A stretch of DNA of 64,000 nt from Leptodontidium sp. MPI-SDFR-AT-0119 (GCA_020726505.1 JAHLEZ010000038.1:372001-436000); one strand, 5' to 3'; counted from the stretch's first letter, positions 34,528 to 46,584 are shown. Notes: a model not told the origin generated them from the letters alone. Numbers and translations are program-made.

Positions 34528-37301
34528 TCATAAGCCGTACATAATGAGCTGTTGCCCGCTCTGTTCCATCTCATCTACCCAATCCACAGAATTCGCATTT
34601 CCCGTCTCTGCAATGGCAACACTCTGCTTTCCGTAGATAGTCTGCAAGAGCCTCCGCACCTTATTAGTAGCCCCTCCATACTCAATTTTCTCGACTTTAA
34701 TCATAAACCTCAGAGCCGTATCTTTCTCTGTTGAATTCCGTGTACAAAAGCCGGCTAGAAATAGCGGGAACACGATGTACCGCGGGTCAAATCGTTCTTT
34801 GGATAGTATTGTGTTGACAGCGTAGAGGATTTCAGCGCAGCATACCTCGATCTGGGCTTTGGTGTCGGGCTCTGGGTCGTGTAACTGCCCTGAATACATA
34901 CTAGTATATGTGTAGAGTATACAGACGCTGAATAGCAGGTATGACTGCACTTATTAGTAAATTCTTCGAATCTGAGAAGATTATAACGTACATGTTCTAC
35001 CCACTCGAAGACTCTGGGTGGAAGGTTGTCCGGAGTGCGATAATCAGGAGATTGAGATTTCGTTCTCGAATCGAGTATTAGTTGGCGGAGTTTTTGAATA
35101 CGGTTACGTCGTTCCATGTTATGTGTGCCGTCGAGGACATGGGCGGAACCCTCAAAACGTCTTTGACTGGCTTCCGCTCTCAGAGCTTTGCCTAGGCGAC
35201 CAACTCGAAGTGCGATTAGGACAATCTCTTGATTAATAGCGATGATTCTAAGAAAGTATGCCTGTTCTTCGGGGCATATTACTTGAGGCTGCCCGGCCCT
35301 CTCGGGTAGTAAGTATCGCTCTGGTAATGGCAGCATATTTTGCTTGAGAACGACCTCGGCAATCATTCCCGTTCCAGTCGTACTTAAAAGTGCATAGACA
35401 TCGATACAGTAGATTATCCAGATAACGAAGTCGAGGCGATCAGCGCTATGTACTTGTCGTCGCATAGAAATTATCCTTAGAAGTTGGTCATAGTGGTGTT
35501 GCCACATGTTAGACTCCTGTGCAGCGATCTCGTAGAAAAGCAAGACTAGATGTGTTAACAGAGCACCGTCAGACTAGAGAAAAATTAGTATTAGTTTCCT
35601 TTGATCCGAGAGAACATAGATAAACTATTTATAAAGTTGTACCTTAAAGGTTTATTTTGAGTATAGAGCATCTCTATAGCTACAGGACCGCGTAGAGGGG
35701 ATTTGCACTTACGTAGGAATCTTGAGAGCTTTGAACTGTCGTTTGTAAAGCTGGAATAGCCTGCTGATAATGCTCTAACGCCTTAGCATCATAAGAACCT
35801 TTCTTTTGCGCTATACTTAGAGCGGAGAGTGCCATTATTGCGTGGAAAAGCTGCCTAGTATTAGTTATTTGTCTCTTAGAATGCAGACTATAACTGACTG
35901 GCGGGTATTCTCGAGCCTGGACCTCAAAAATATCATCGTCTCCTTGAGACTTGCCGATCCTGATAATCTGTGGTGAAATTGTCGTTCGGTAATAATGTAG
36001 CAGCTCGGCGTTTTTCCCTCCCTGACGAGCAGCATCGAGAAGAGATACCGTATTAGAATCAGAATGTGAACTGTCTTGTCTTAGTAGCTGTTGTCGGTCG
36101 CTAGACAAATTCGACTTTGCAGGTGCTATTGGTATTACAGCCGGTCGAAAAGGGACTTGCGCAGGTGCTATTGGTATTACAACCGGTCGAAAAGGGACTT
36201 GCGCAGGTGCTATTGGTATTACAGCCGGTCGAAAAGGGACTTGCGTAGGTGCAGTTCGAATGGGATCTTCAAAAGTCTTGAGTATTACCACCTATCGGTT
36301 GGAATGTCAGTACGAGTTACCTATTCGATGTATCTGAGAATCCACAAGATATTACATGTCCAGAGTGCACCTCACACAGATTCAAGTGCAGGCAAGACTC
36401 ACGTTCGGATCATCTGCCTCTTCGACTAGGCTGCTAGATAGCGAATTTTGCTCATCATTATCGCCATCATGTTCCGAATACCCAGATCCTCGTCGTATAC
36501 TCTCTATGCTTTCATCTCGATATTCAGGCAAATCCGCGAAGCTTGTCAAGTTTGCAACGACCACGAATGTTCCAGGATCTTGCGACTCTGCTTTTCTCTC
36601 TCGCTCATCATCGGTTGTCAGTGTTGAAAATAGAGGCAGCGTATCTTCTAGTGCTCGGGCTTTTGGTTCCTGGTCCTGTACATTTGCTGCGTTAATTAGC
36701 TTTGGCGTGTCTATAAAGCAAAGAAGAAATCACGTACGATCCCAAACATAACTGCCAGTTATAGAAACTTGCTTTGTTCGTTCCAGAATTCTGGGTGTAT
36801 CGTCTTTGAAAGAAACTCTTGGGTTGTAGTCACTTGTGAATCTGTCAGCGTCTTTAAAGACGTGTAAAAACACGAGAGAGTTACCAGGTGTGACCAAGGC
36901 GCACGCATTGCTATGACCTAGTCAGTTCAAACACCCATATGTTAATCGAATATCGACGTACTCCACATGCTGGTCTTGTTTCGTCGCATTTCACCTCTAC
37001 CGGTAGTATTAGACATTGTAGAAGTTTAGAGGAGGACGGGAGGGAAGTACTGCGAGTTCGGCAGGTCCTAGAAATTTCTAGTCAGCGGAAGTGTCAAACC
37101 GGGCGGCACTAGTACATACCAGCAACCACTTTTAGATCGTGGAGGGATCCTACTTCTTCGACTTTCTGGAGGAGGATTGTTTGATGATGCAAGCCCAGGC
37201 TGAAGAGAAGATGGCGGAACCTGCTGCCTTGGAGCTATGAAAGGCAAACGAGGTTCGGCGCGACGACTTCCTTGCATTACATCTGTAGAATGCATCGACA
37301 T
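34528..37301 (-). CDS. Zn2Cys6 transcription factor with Fungal_trans_2-like domain
   Basis: Nine exons: 37301-37120, 37067-37051, 36996-36962, 36910-36885, 36832-36738, 36710-36403, 36291-35713, 35573-34992, 34944-34528; 746 aa. Splicing rebuilds a perfect Zn2Cys6 cluster, GCWTCRTRKVKCDETRPACG then QCVRLGHTCDYNPR (C-x2-C-x6-C-x6-C-x2-C-x6-C), a DNA-binding zinc cluster. Downstream, the helical region from LLHYYRTTISPQII through LSALSIAQKKG to the C-terminus follows the Fungal_trans_2 regulator plan. Exon 7 contains an in-frame 14-residue repeat (VPFRPAVIPIAPAQ, three copies). Oddity: the intron 36711-36737 is only 27 nt, yet without it the frame hits a stop, so that junction is the weakest. 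Target genes are unknown. Confidence 0.85.
36121..36246 (-). repeat. In-frame 42-bp minisatellite in the regulator gene
   Basis: Three nearly identical 42-bp units (core GGTGCTATTGGTATTACA) inside exon 7, each coding 14 residues. Copy-number change would keep the frame. Confidence 0.9.
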
Positions 37302-38016
37302 CAAGGAGACTGAGGGGGGTAGCAATAAATGTTTGGTGATTTAACGTAAGAAAGATAAAATAGCCGAAGGTTATATAGAAGGTGGGCAACGCAAACACTG
37401 GCGCGGGCTCCAGTCGCTCGGATGCACGTTGAAAAAGCTAGATGAACGACAATGTGAGCGAGTGGCGGTTCTTGGTGAGGTTTATGTGCAGATTCCCGCG
37501 CCCGTCTCTAGCTTCTAGAAGGAAAACATTCTAGAGCTATTACACGTTATTGACTTTGAAGAAGCAGGAAAAAAAATTTGGTGAGACTCGGGTTTGACAG
37601 AAGCTTAAAGGACACGAGGAAAAATCCCCAATTATTATGTCGAATGCGATTAAGGGGCGAGGAATGGTGTTCAATTGCATTAACGTATGGGAGATTTTAG
37701 TAATCCCCGAAGCTCCACATGTAACTCCGTGCGGCTTCTGGTTTCCAATGACCTCCCCTAGACTATCACCATCACGAAGCAGCAAGGTCGCAGAAGACTG
37801 TATTGGCTACATCAGATGGTACCGCATACGTAGATGCTATATACAACTTAGATATCGATCTTCTACCCTCTCAGATGCTACTTGACGATAATTCGAGATC
37901 CTTCTTTTCTCCATCTCCTCTTTAACGTAACTGGAGGGAGAAATATGTAAATGGAAACCAGCCCATGACTGTCCCCCCCCCCCTCGCAAAATTCTTCCCA
38001 TATTCGGTATTATAAG

Positions 38017-38314
38017 TCAAGCCTTGTTCATCCAGCTCGGTTCTATTGCTGGGGCACGACAGTCCCCTACGGCAGAAAGAATCAGCAAGCGATAAAAACA
38101 GGTTTGCCAAAGTAAACTCACCACATCTTTCATCGAGTCTAGGAAGATCGTTAGTATATATAGGTCACTAGCGTTCTTGAACAACTTACCTGTATTCGAC
38201 GGCTACTACGGATGGTGGACACCGCCGATGTGTCGTCTCGTAATTAGTGCACCATGCTCTAACGGTATAACGACGATGGCCGCACCTATACTCGACTTGT
38301 GTGTAGTCGCACAT
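38017..38314 (-). CDS. Small Cys-rich conserved fungal protein
   Basis: Exons 38314-38190, 38138-38122 and 38066-38017 (introns 51 and 55 nt) give 63 aa. The product begins MCDYTQVEYRCGHRRYTVRA and has Cys at C2, C11, C22 and C32, then a closing RCGDC. This small-protein type, with a CGH and a CGDC pair, recurs in filamentous ascomycetes; a metal-binding fold is likely from the Cys/His spacing. Two other tiny Cys-rich genes lie at 47751-47909 and 50436-50618. Confidence 0.7.
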
Positions 38315-38526
38315 TTTGCTTGTGAATGAAGGATGAAACTCGGGCCTTGGGGAGACGGTGAGGTTCTTTAAGTACGTTGTAGGAGGGGTATATGTGATCT
38401 CCCATTAGTGCCGGTGTGAAAAGAGATATAAATGTGAGAGGACCTTGGTAAGGGGAGTTGATTGGAGCCTCGAATCACGGAAACGATCAAATTGATACGG
38501 ACCATTGACCATGCGATCGACCCGCC

Positions 38527-39232
38527 TCAAACCCCGTCAATACCGGCATCCCCTCTTTGTGGCTCATTTGGATCCCAAATCATAGTGCTTTGAACATATG
38601 TTCCTTCCTTCCCAAATTCATTTAGATCAACACTTGCTTCTGCTTTTAACCCAAATCCAAGCTTCGAGTATAGAGGTTTACCCTCAGGAGTAGCCTGTAA
38701 AAACACTCCCTTCTGTCTTTGCTTTGCTTGGCTCAATCCATATTCCCCTATCATCCGGCCGACCCCCTTTTCCCGATGCTCTTTTAATACACACGTAAGG
38801 TGTAACACTTTACGAATCTATTAGCTGTAATTCTAGATGTAGGTCACAAAACTAACGCATATGCTTATCTTTACGATAAAACTCTTCCATATGTCGCTTT
38901 GTTTGCTCTTTGAGCTTATCTAGGAACCTGAAATCCGCATCGGCGGGAACCCTCAGCTCTTTCTTTGGCGGTTTTGGCCCATGGAAAAGCATTCCAAAAC
39001 CTGCAATTGGCTTGCCAGGTTCGTTGTTTGCCACAACTATAATCAACTCCACCTCTTCTTCTTTAGTGAACTGGATATGGCTTTTATGATGGTAGTCTAT
39101 CACATCTTTGGAAACGCCTTGAGGATATGTAAGGCAAACAAGAGGACTGTTTTCGAAAGATTTGAGAGAAATTTCAGCAAGCTTAACATTCTTGAAGTTG
39201 GTAGAAGTGAACAACAGATACGGAGACTCCAT
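38527..39232 (-). CDS. GNAT-family N-acetyltransferase
   Basis: Exons 39232-38857 and 38807-38527 (49-nt intron, GTTAGT donor, GCTAATA branch) give 218 aa. The acetyl-CoA loop is visible at HREKGVGRMIGEYGLSQAK, preceded by the strand LLHLTCVLKE and followed by LQATPEGKPLYSKLGF, the typical end of the GNAT core. The N-terminal part (LAEISLKSFENSPL) matches the substrate-side start of fungal GNATs. Substrate unknown. The ATG at 39232 is chosen because upstream sequence starts only with GTG. Confidence 0.85.
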
Positions 39233-40050
39233 TGTGGGCGACACTTCGTCTCTTGATGAGGGGAGGCATGCCGACTTATCAAGCACATAAGACTCGACCG
39301 AGCCTTGCGCGAGAGAATGGGATAAGAAGCGCTAAGCCATAGGGGATTGACCTACTATTTACACCCTTCATTATCTAACTAGAGCACAGCCTGGAGCTGC
39401 TGTAAAACAGCTAGTCATCTTTAGGGGAAAACCATCACCATATTACCGAATATTCCGAGGACTCGAAGCTTAGGAGCAGAGGCTGAAAAATCCAGCAGCA
39501 ATGAAGTCGAAGCACTTTCCCATGTTAGATAATAGCCGGCGGAAACATCTGGAAAGGAGAAGAGAGAAAGATGGATGGTTCAAGCAGACTTTTTGACGCA
39601 GGGAGTAAGGGCTTCATTTAAGCCTTCAGAGAAGGCAAACGGCCAGTAAGGCAAGGCTGATGATACCTATCCGACCCTTGGAAGCCACCAGCGCCACAAA
39701 ACGTACTAGAAATCAGAATCACAACCCCGCAGTTCCCATTGGCCTGGTTAACATGGCTCCTATTCCCCTCTCGGCAGCAAAACACCTAATGAAGGTTCCG
39801 ACGCCTGGCCTCTCTTTCCTTCCTCAGATCGCACGAACAGAGAACGCGATAAACATCAATCTCATATGAAAAGTATATTTTACATTATTAGACAAGATAT
39901 TGTGGTGCTATTTGCACTCGATCATCTGTCATATCTCAACCCCTAAACCTACAATGCAAGAAACATATTCGGTCTTGGCTTTCGGCCGTGGACAACAACA
40001 CTATAGTTTTGTGTTAGCCGGAACCCACAATTCACACATAGTAAACGTAC

Positions 40051-41407
40051 TTACATTTGGAGATAAGCATGGATTTTTGGATCAAGGAGGTCCTCCTGTA
40101 CCCGTGCTAGGAGCAACTGGACCTCTTCTTCAGACATACTGTGCTGTTGATGTTCGGGTTGATGTTCGGTTAACGGGACGATCGAGATTGCAAAGAGCAT
40201 GTCCAAGATGTTCGCCCGACACAACGAGCCCAAAGTCTTGACTTGATCATTTGACCATGTGTCCAAAGTCTTGAAGTCTTGATTATTTGGCCATGTGCCC
40301 ACTGGCCAAAAGAATTCCTGTTGTTGAATGTCCTCAAATCCCACAGCCTCGAGGTAGTTCCTATACCTTGATGCAGAAGTCAAGTCGATTCCTTTGGATC
40401 CAAATGCCTCCTTCACTTTCTTCGCCCACGTTTCCAACGTACTTCCTTCTAATGAGCCGTCAAAACTTCGAAATTCAAAGATGAGGTCTTGCATCTCGAT
40501 GACTCCTCCAGCTGTCAGTGCTTTAAAGGCTTCCCTGAAAACGTGAAGTGGGTCGGAGAAAGAGCAGAACAACATCCGACCGTGAATAAAGTCAAAAAGA
40601 AACTCAAAGGTCCACGGAAGTGAGAGATCATAGATCTGGAACATACAATTCCGTGGTATCCTGAAGACTATTAGCTTATTCGAAAATAATAATAGAGAGC
40701 AAGCGCACCACGTTGGCTGTATTGAGCTTAAATCTACCCCATAAACACCGACATCAGGATGTTCGTTTGCTAGGGTCAAGGTTTAGCATAGAGCTGTCGA
40801 GGAAAAGGAATTACTTACCGAAATTCACTGACCAAATACCAGTGCCGGTGCATATGTCAAGGGCTCGATATGTCGCCGGAAGTCGGACCAAGTGTAACCT
40901 TCCACTTAAAGTAAGGGAAAAGAGATCATCCTGAAGATCTGTAGCACTAATAAGTAACATGAGTAGCGCGATGAGGTGAATGCTAACCAAGTCTTTTCTG
41001 CTCCTGCTCATCATTCGGCAGTAGGTATTCTTCATGCGTGGTTAACAACGTTTTCAAATAAAATCAAACAAATTGCACTCACTCCCTTTACGATAGCCGC
41101 GGCCATACCTTTCGTCGGACTCGAAGACTGCTGATGACAAAGTCGTCGTTGAACTGGATCGTCAGTTAGATACTGTTTGATATTGAAGTTGCCACGTACC
41201 TGCGATCGAGCTCTACAGCGGAATCCAAATCGGAATCCTGAACAAGTCAACCTCGGTACAAACATTTGAGAGAGAAAAAAAAAAATTAGGGTAACGCCTT
41301 ACGACATAAGCATCTGGGCCGATGGCAGTCTCTGCATGGTCGTGGTCGTCTGCGTGACCCGGGTTGTTGACAGGCGGCGTACCCGAGGTGTGTGGGCGGC
41401 CGGCCAT
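40051..41407 (-). CDS. LaeA-like SAM-dependent methyltransferase
   Basis: Seven exons (41407-41303, 41237-41200, 41153-41083, 41029-40988, 40938-40819, 40769-40709, 40660-40051) give 348 aa. The assembled protein shows the fungal LaeA-type order: YLLPNDEQEQKRLDLQ, SAM motif I LDICTGTGIWSVNFA, then NEHPDVGVYGVDLSSIQPTW, LFDFIHGRM and GGVIEMQDL. All six junctions keep phase. The family includes regulators of secondary metabolism and development, but most members have unknown substrates, so function here is inferred. Exon 1 lies inside the last exon proposed for the upstream gene (41299-42735), in a different frame. Either the two genes overlap or they form one fused transcript. A 12-base-longer start exists at 41419. 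Confidence 0.85.
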
Positions 41408-42735
41408 GTTCTGTTGCATCCCAACCAGAGTTCCCAGCAAGTCCCCCATACAAGATCGCGCACTCTTGTTCTCAGCTCCGGTTGGCTTGTTACCAGCGTC
41501 GTCTTCAATGCGTTGAGGTAATCCCAGTAACCAACCACTTACCCGGTAAGCCATACGATTCCACCACGGTTTTGCAGGAGGATGATTTGCTTCGCAAAGG
41601 CCGTAGACTAGAGCCATTCCGGAAAAGAAGTTTCCGTGATAGAGTAGAATCTATTCGAGACTAGTTTAGCGAAGAAAGATCAGGAGAGAGATTGAACCTA
41701 CCTTTGCAGCTTCATCGATACGCCGACCCAAGTCAGGATGAGCCTTTGCGCACACCCTTACAGTATGAATCAGGCTTGACCACTGTGGGGATTTGCTTCG
41801 TAACTCTGCGGGGCGGAGAAAATCATTGGGGTAGAACTTCTGCGAGCAAGAGAGGTCTTTTTCAATCAATAGGCCCGCCAGTTCCCGAGGTTTGTGGTTG
41901 GTAACGTCTTCGAGGAAGCAGAAATCTTCTTCGCTGAGGCCATCCCATCTTGGGTCAAGTCCGTCCAGAATATCTTGATGTAGAATGTCCAAAACCTTCA
42001 GGCGCTGAAGCACTGACATGAGCGGTAGCTCTCGATTCTCAAACAGTTCTTTGATTGGGTGTAGAATAGGTGCGAAGGCATCAGAGGCACAAGGTGACCC
42101 GCCGGTGCTCCGTAAGCCGGTTGAGAAGATCCAGCGAGCCAAGGGGTTCTTCAACTCCTAGTAAAGCAATTAGCAAGTTGTTCTTTCATGTTCTTGACAG
42201 CTCATACTTTCTCGACTTTTTCATACTCCTCCTTTGATATACCTAGCTCGTTGAACCGATATTCGAGTAGAAGCCGGCCCTGAGTGAGACCATCAAAGAT
42301 ATCTTCCACCGCCCTTGATGAAAGGCCGCAAGCTTTTCTTTCCAGCGCCATGAAAGTCACCCTGGAGGCGAATGTAAACAAATCCTTGTCCGTGTCGTTG
42401 GCGGCTCTGGTAGGTCCCATTGCCGAAGACGCGAAAGGGGGACTCCATTGTTGATTCCAGCTGCAAGAATTACATTCTGTTACTACTCTTCTAAGAGTCT
42501 CCTCCGCTTTGCACAATCCAAGTATATCGACGTCCGTCAAGGAGTTCTCTATCCTTCGGCGGGATAATATGGCCAAGGGAATGTCGGGATCTGGGAATGG
42601 GAAATAGGAACAGACAAGCAGGATGTCTTTGGCTGTCGTGGAGTCTTGAAGGATTTCGCAAGCCTCGTCCTCCCAGTGGAGAGCGCTTCCGTGGGTCGGC
42701 GTCTCCGAGGCGAGGTAGTCCATTGGGGGATCCAT
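41299..42735 (-). CDS. Unknown protein, overlapping the LaeA-like gene
   Basis: Exons 42735-42208, 42157-41702, 41650-41543 and 41475-41299 (introns 50, 51, 67 nt) give 422 aa. It is helical and acidic with no recognised domain; conserved-looking stretches include RRVVTECNSCSWNQQWSPPF and LLYHGNFFSGMALVYG. Exons 1-3 are firm. The last exon is uncertain: with the acceptor used here it reads LRTRVRDLVWGTCWELW, while a nearby acceptor would instead read into the first exon of the LaeA-like gene and fuse the two. Confidence 0.6.
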
Positions 42736-43167
42736 GACCGCAAGGCGGAGATGCACAGTCAAGGGTGAGGATGCACGAGAAAGTAAGGCGAAGTGATGGA
42801 TGAGGGCAACTTGCAGGTGAGAGGGCAGAATTCAGATGCCTCGTCTTGTGAGAGGATGAAGTGAGGCAGATACAACGACGAGTGGTTAGGATAGAAATAA
42901 GGAGAAGCAATGCAGGTACCACCAGACAGCCCTGATCGATGAATGGCGGAGTGAGGAGGGCCACCTGCAGGTTCTCCAGCTTCTTATATATCGTTCGCAT
43001 TTCTCGTTCCTGATTTAGAAATATGATTTAAACCAATAACACGAGCAGTCTCCACAAGATATTTTGACCAGTAGCAACATAATCGAATCAGTGTCGTGGC
43101 GTTGTCGAGTTAGCCCTCATTCGGAAAAGCAAACTGGCTAGCGCGGGTGGTTCGCAATCTAGGCGGA

Positions 43168-43198
43168 CAGGGGGTGTAAACAATGTTTACACCCCCTG
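43168..43198. promoter_or_regulatory. Perfect 31-bp palindrome with forkhead-type cores
   Basis: Arms of 15 bases (CAGGGGGTGTAAACA and its exact complement) around one A. Each arm includes GTAAACA, the consensus recognised by forkhead regulators. It is 66 bp upstream of the start codon of the gene at 43264 and about 430 bp upstream of the divergent gene ending at 42735, so it could serve either. Confidence 0.7.
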
Positions 43199-43263
43199 CA
43201 AACCACTCCTGCGCTTCAAGACTCCCAGTTTCCCGGCCTTTCTCGCTCAATTCCCCTCCCACC

Positions 43264-45546
43264 ATGGAGGATCAAGTGCTTTCGTCGATGTGCAAAGGAC
43301 CGGTATCCTACTATACACTCGCCGAGCAGAGAGAGGATTCAACACGACATAAAATCTCCCAGCGGGAAATTTCTCGTCGTGGCAATACGTACATTTGCAT
43401 GGTCGTTCCAGTACACTGCAGGCATTGGGTCGCTGTCCGGGTCACAATAAGTCCATTCTCGCTCGAAAAATTTCCTGGACAAATATTTTTCTCGTCCCAA
43501 CTTCATTACGGGCCTTGTTGTTGCGACATTGACCATAAAAACACCTCGGACATTGTCAAGAATACAGTCCAGAGAGTCATCGATTCTTCCTACCGATCAG
43601 TTTGTTGGAACTACTCTTCAAGTCATGAGTCAGTCAGCGCCCGGCCAGGGGAACCATCTAACATGAAAGCAGTTGCACTTTGGACCATCCTACCAATTCC
43701 GATATCGAGCAATGCATTGCGGTTGCGAAGTCCAGATTCAAAGCTTATACAGAGTCCCACATCGAGGCTCACTTTCCTGCAGCTCAACTCAACAGCATCG
43801 ACAACCAGAATGCGCTCGACGGTAGAAGTTGTTCAGCAAACGACCAGCTGGTACCACCTGCCAGCCACAAGAGAACAATTACGGCTGAACCAAGTGGAGA
43901 GCTGATTAGGCTACCGCCCCCAAAGAAGCAGCGTATAGACAAGACGGATGCACTGGTTGCTCAGCTTGTTGAGAGCACCACCGTTTGGTTGAAGGACGGG
44001 TTGGAAAACTTGTCCAAGAAGACTCTTCCGACGCTGCCTACTCTCTCCATCCTTTCGCCCTCTGACCTAAAGGACAAGGCGTCTTCTTTGGCAGATCAAT
44101 TGTGGAAGCTGGCAGAGGATATAGAGAATGCAGCGGCAAGCGTCGTCTGGTCTATGCGATATACCGCCGCTTGTTCCTCACTCCTAGGAGCCTTCTCCGT
44201 GAAAAAGGGTCACCGACAAAACATCCATAATTGGCGTGGGTTGGTCCACATTGTTAACTCAATCGTAAATTTGATGTTGCCGACATGGAAGGACAAGGCT
44301 TACCTCCTCTACCATGTATTTGCTGGTATAATAGAAGTTCCTCCGATTGGCCATACAATTGCTAACACTGATGTAGTGAAAGGGAATATATTGAGTTCTG
44401 TCGCTCGTCTGTCAGAAGAAAAGCGGCAGAAATTTGCTTCGGGAATTGCGAATGCATTGGATCGCCTCACTTTTCCGAGTGAGATTGAGGGTGTCCCTCT
44501 TTTCAATCCCGCAAGAGTGCTCAGTGGCATGATCCACAATATAAGGTATGATTTTGAACTCTCTGATACCAGACATGAAATAACACCCCTCAAGCTATGA
44601 AGAAATCTGCAACGCGATATGGCTCCCGTTAGCCATGGACAGTGACACAATCGAGGCCGAAAGGTCGACATTCCTGCTTCCTAATATGGCTACTCTCTCC
44701 CATCGAGTGAAGGACTTGAGTGCTTTGCCAGCCCAAGTGGGATCAGGAAACATCTCAAGTACTCTTAGCTTGTCGCCCCCGCCAACACCATCGACATTCC
44801 AGCAGGCATATTCCACCGGGACTGGCGAAAACATGGAACGTTGCAACACAGACAAGATCAATCAAAGTTCAACGACTACCAATGTTGGTGCTAATTTGGC
44901 TCAAGTTGGTGACTTGCCCCCATCGTACCGCAACGATGTCGAAGCCACATTTGATGAATTTGGAAAGTCTCGCATGACTGAGACTCCCGAGGCTGTCACT
45001 CCCGACGATGCTCCAACACCAAATGCTATGAGGCCTGTCGAAAACACTGGTATCGACGCATGGTCGACGGATCATTTGCGACATTCTTTCCATCTGCCAA
45101 GCATGCCTCCAAGGCCTGAAGGGTCAAGTGAAGCACAGCCAGTCACCATCAACTTTAACTCTGCAGAAAGGCTGCAGGCCCTTTCGGCATCAGGTTCCGG
45201 CCAAGGAGTGGCAGACTCCATGGATAAAAATATGTTGGACAGTTTGGGAAGAGCATGTTACCTGCCCCACGCTCTGGAGTCGGATCCAAGTCTGGAACGT
45301 ACGATAAATCCAAATTTATTGAGTATGGATACAAATATGCTCAGCAGTTTGGATAACGCACGCTTCCTGTCTGACGCTCTGGATGCAGGCATGCTAAGCA
45401 CTTTGGATAAAGCATGCTTCCTGTCTGACGCTCTGGAATCGGATCTAAACGCGGAGAGAAGTCAACCTCAATTTCACCACGCAGAGGATGAAAACATGGT
45501 TTGGGACCAAAACGATACAAATACAGATCTGGGGATTGTGGTCTGA
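43264..45546 (+). CDS. Ulp1-like (C48) peptidase domain plus long disordered tail
   Basis: Exons 43264-43628, 43673-44545 and 44595-45546 (44- and 49-nt introns) give 729 aa. Residues 30-125 resemble a Ulp1-type cysteine peptidase core: ICMVVPVHCRHWVAVRV supplies the HW pair, and splicing creates a DC pair at the place of the catalytic Cys. The usual DCG is DCT here, so activity is doubtful. A helical region (residues about 200-410) follows, then a Ser/Pro-rich tail with three imperfect repeats (NMLDSLGRACYLPHALE, NMLSSLDNARFLSDALD, GMLSTLDKACFLSDALE). Ulp1 enzymes process SUMO or SUMO conjugates; that role here is inference. Similar proteins in fungi are often of unknown function. Confidence 0.6.
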
Positions 45547-45603
45547 CGGTTAGAGGTCTGCACAGAGGGTATTAATACTCCTTCATTCAGGACTACGTGC
45601 AGA

Positions 45604-46139
45604 TCAGACGCTGATGTGAAACAGGATCCCGCGACCGCCTCCACATGAACGATATACAACAGGATCAGAACCGCGGAAATACGCAACTGAGCCACTTTCA
45701 ATCACTCGCCTGCCACTCTCGCCAATTTCAGGTAGCTGCAGTGTGCCTAGTGCCAGTATTCCAATAGCACTGTACCCCGGAGCCACACTTTGGAATGTCA
45801 GGGGTTCAGATAAAACATCTGAGTACACGATAGGTCCTGCCCATTTGATCTTTCCCTTTGCACTGCTTTGATCCATGGTGACTCCGAGGGGTTCGAGAGG
45901 CGTAAGGTCAACGGTCTGTAGTCGTTAGCATTATCGGGCACGATAGGGCTTTGTGCAATCTATACATTTTCAAATTCCTGAGCAGCTGCGTATGCCTTAT
46001 CCGTCCATTTCAAGGTCTCATGTGTTTTCTTCCCTGCATCCAGCTTCCCTTCAGCTCGTAGCTGATCTATCTCCTTGTCAAGGCTTGCTCGAGCATTCTC
46101 TGCAACATTTACAGGTACTCCCGAGCTGGTCACTATCAT
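45604..46139 (-). CDS. Unknown two-exon protein
   Basis: Exons 46139-45966 and 45915-45604 (50-nt intron, branch ATGCTAACGAC) give 161 aa from ATG at 46139. Exon 1 is helical (ENARASLDKEIDQLRAEGKL). Exon 2 is beta-rich (SVAPGYSAIGILALGTLQLP) with a Gly-rich end. It is convergent with the Ulp1-like gene, 57 bp apart. The true 5' end may be further upstream: the ORF at 46078-46584 is open in another phase but I could not find a clean junction. Confidence 0.6.
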
Positions 46140-46584
46140 CTCCGTTGTTCGTGTACTTCGTAGCTGAGGTAGTGTTGCCGATGTTCGTCTGCAGTATGTT
46201 GTTGGCTTGTTGATCGGGGGTTTGAGGGTCTTTGAAACCTGAAGATGGTGTTCCACCCTCTTGTTCACAAGGCAGGTCTTGGTGCGTTGGTGTGTTGGCA
46301 GCGAGACGCTGGTTGTACACGATAAGATGTGGGGGAAACTGGTCCTGGTATTTGGTTAGCATAGAGGATCCTGATAGGGATGCGCTGGCCGCGAGAAGAG
46401 GGTTGTATACGAGAGTTGATCTTGGTGGGGCAATAAGTTTAGGCACCGCCTTTTTCTGCCGTAAGAGTTTGTGTGGGCAGAATAGGGCGGTGAGCCTAAA
46501 CTTTATTGCCTGTACCTCCGTACTTGGTGGAGGGAGGATTTTGTCATGTGGCCCATCACATGATTTATCCTTCTTACAGAGCAT
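46078..46584 (-). CDS. Open frame, possibly 5' part of the preceding gene
   Basis: A frame of 168 aa from ATG 46584. It is Pro/Gln/Ser-rich with a few Cys and has two similar segments (LVYNPLLAASAS, LIVYNQRLAANTP). It overlaps the start of the 45604-46139 gene in another phase. Only very short introns (31-34 nt) would join them, so the relation is unresolved. Confidence 0.3.
   Translation of the reverse strand: MLCKKDKSCDGPHDKILPPPSTEVQAIKFRLTALFCPHKLLRQKKAVPKLIAPPRSTLVYNPLLAASASLSGSSMLTKYQDQFPPHLIVYNQRLAANTPTHQDLPCEQEGGTPSSGFKDPQTPDQQANNILQTNIGNTTSATKYTNNGDDSDQLGSTCKCCRECSSKP

Noticed and set aside
40051..42735. Secondary-metabolite cluster around the LaeA-like gene
   Set aside because: Neighbours include no PKS, NRPS, terpene synthase, P450 or transporter; a LaeA-like gene alone does not make a cluster.
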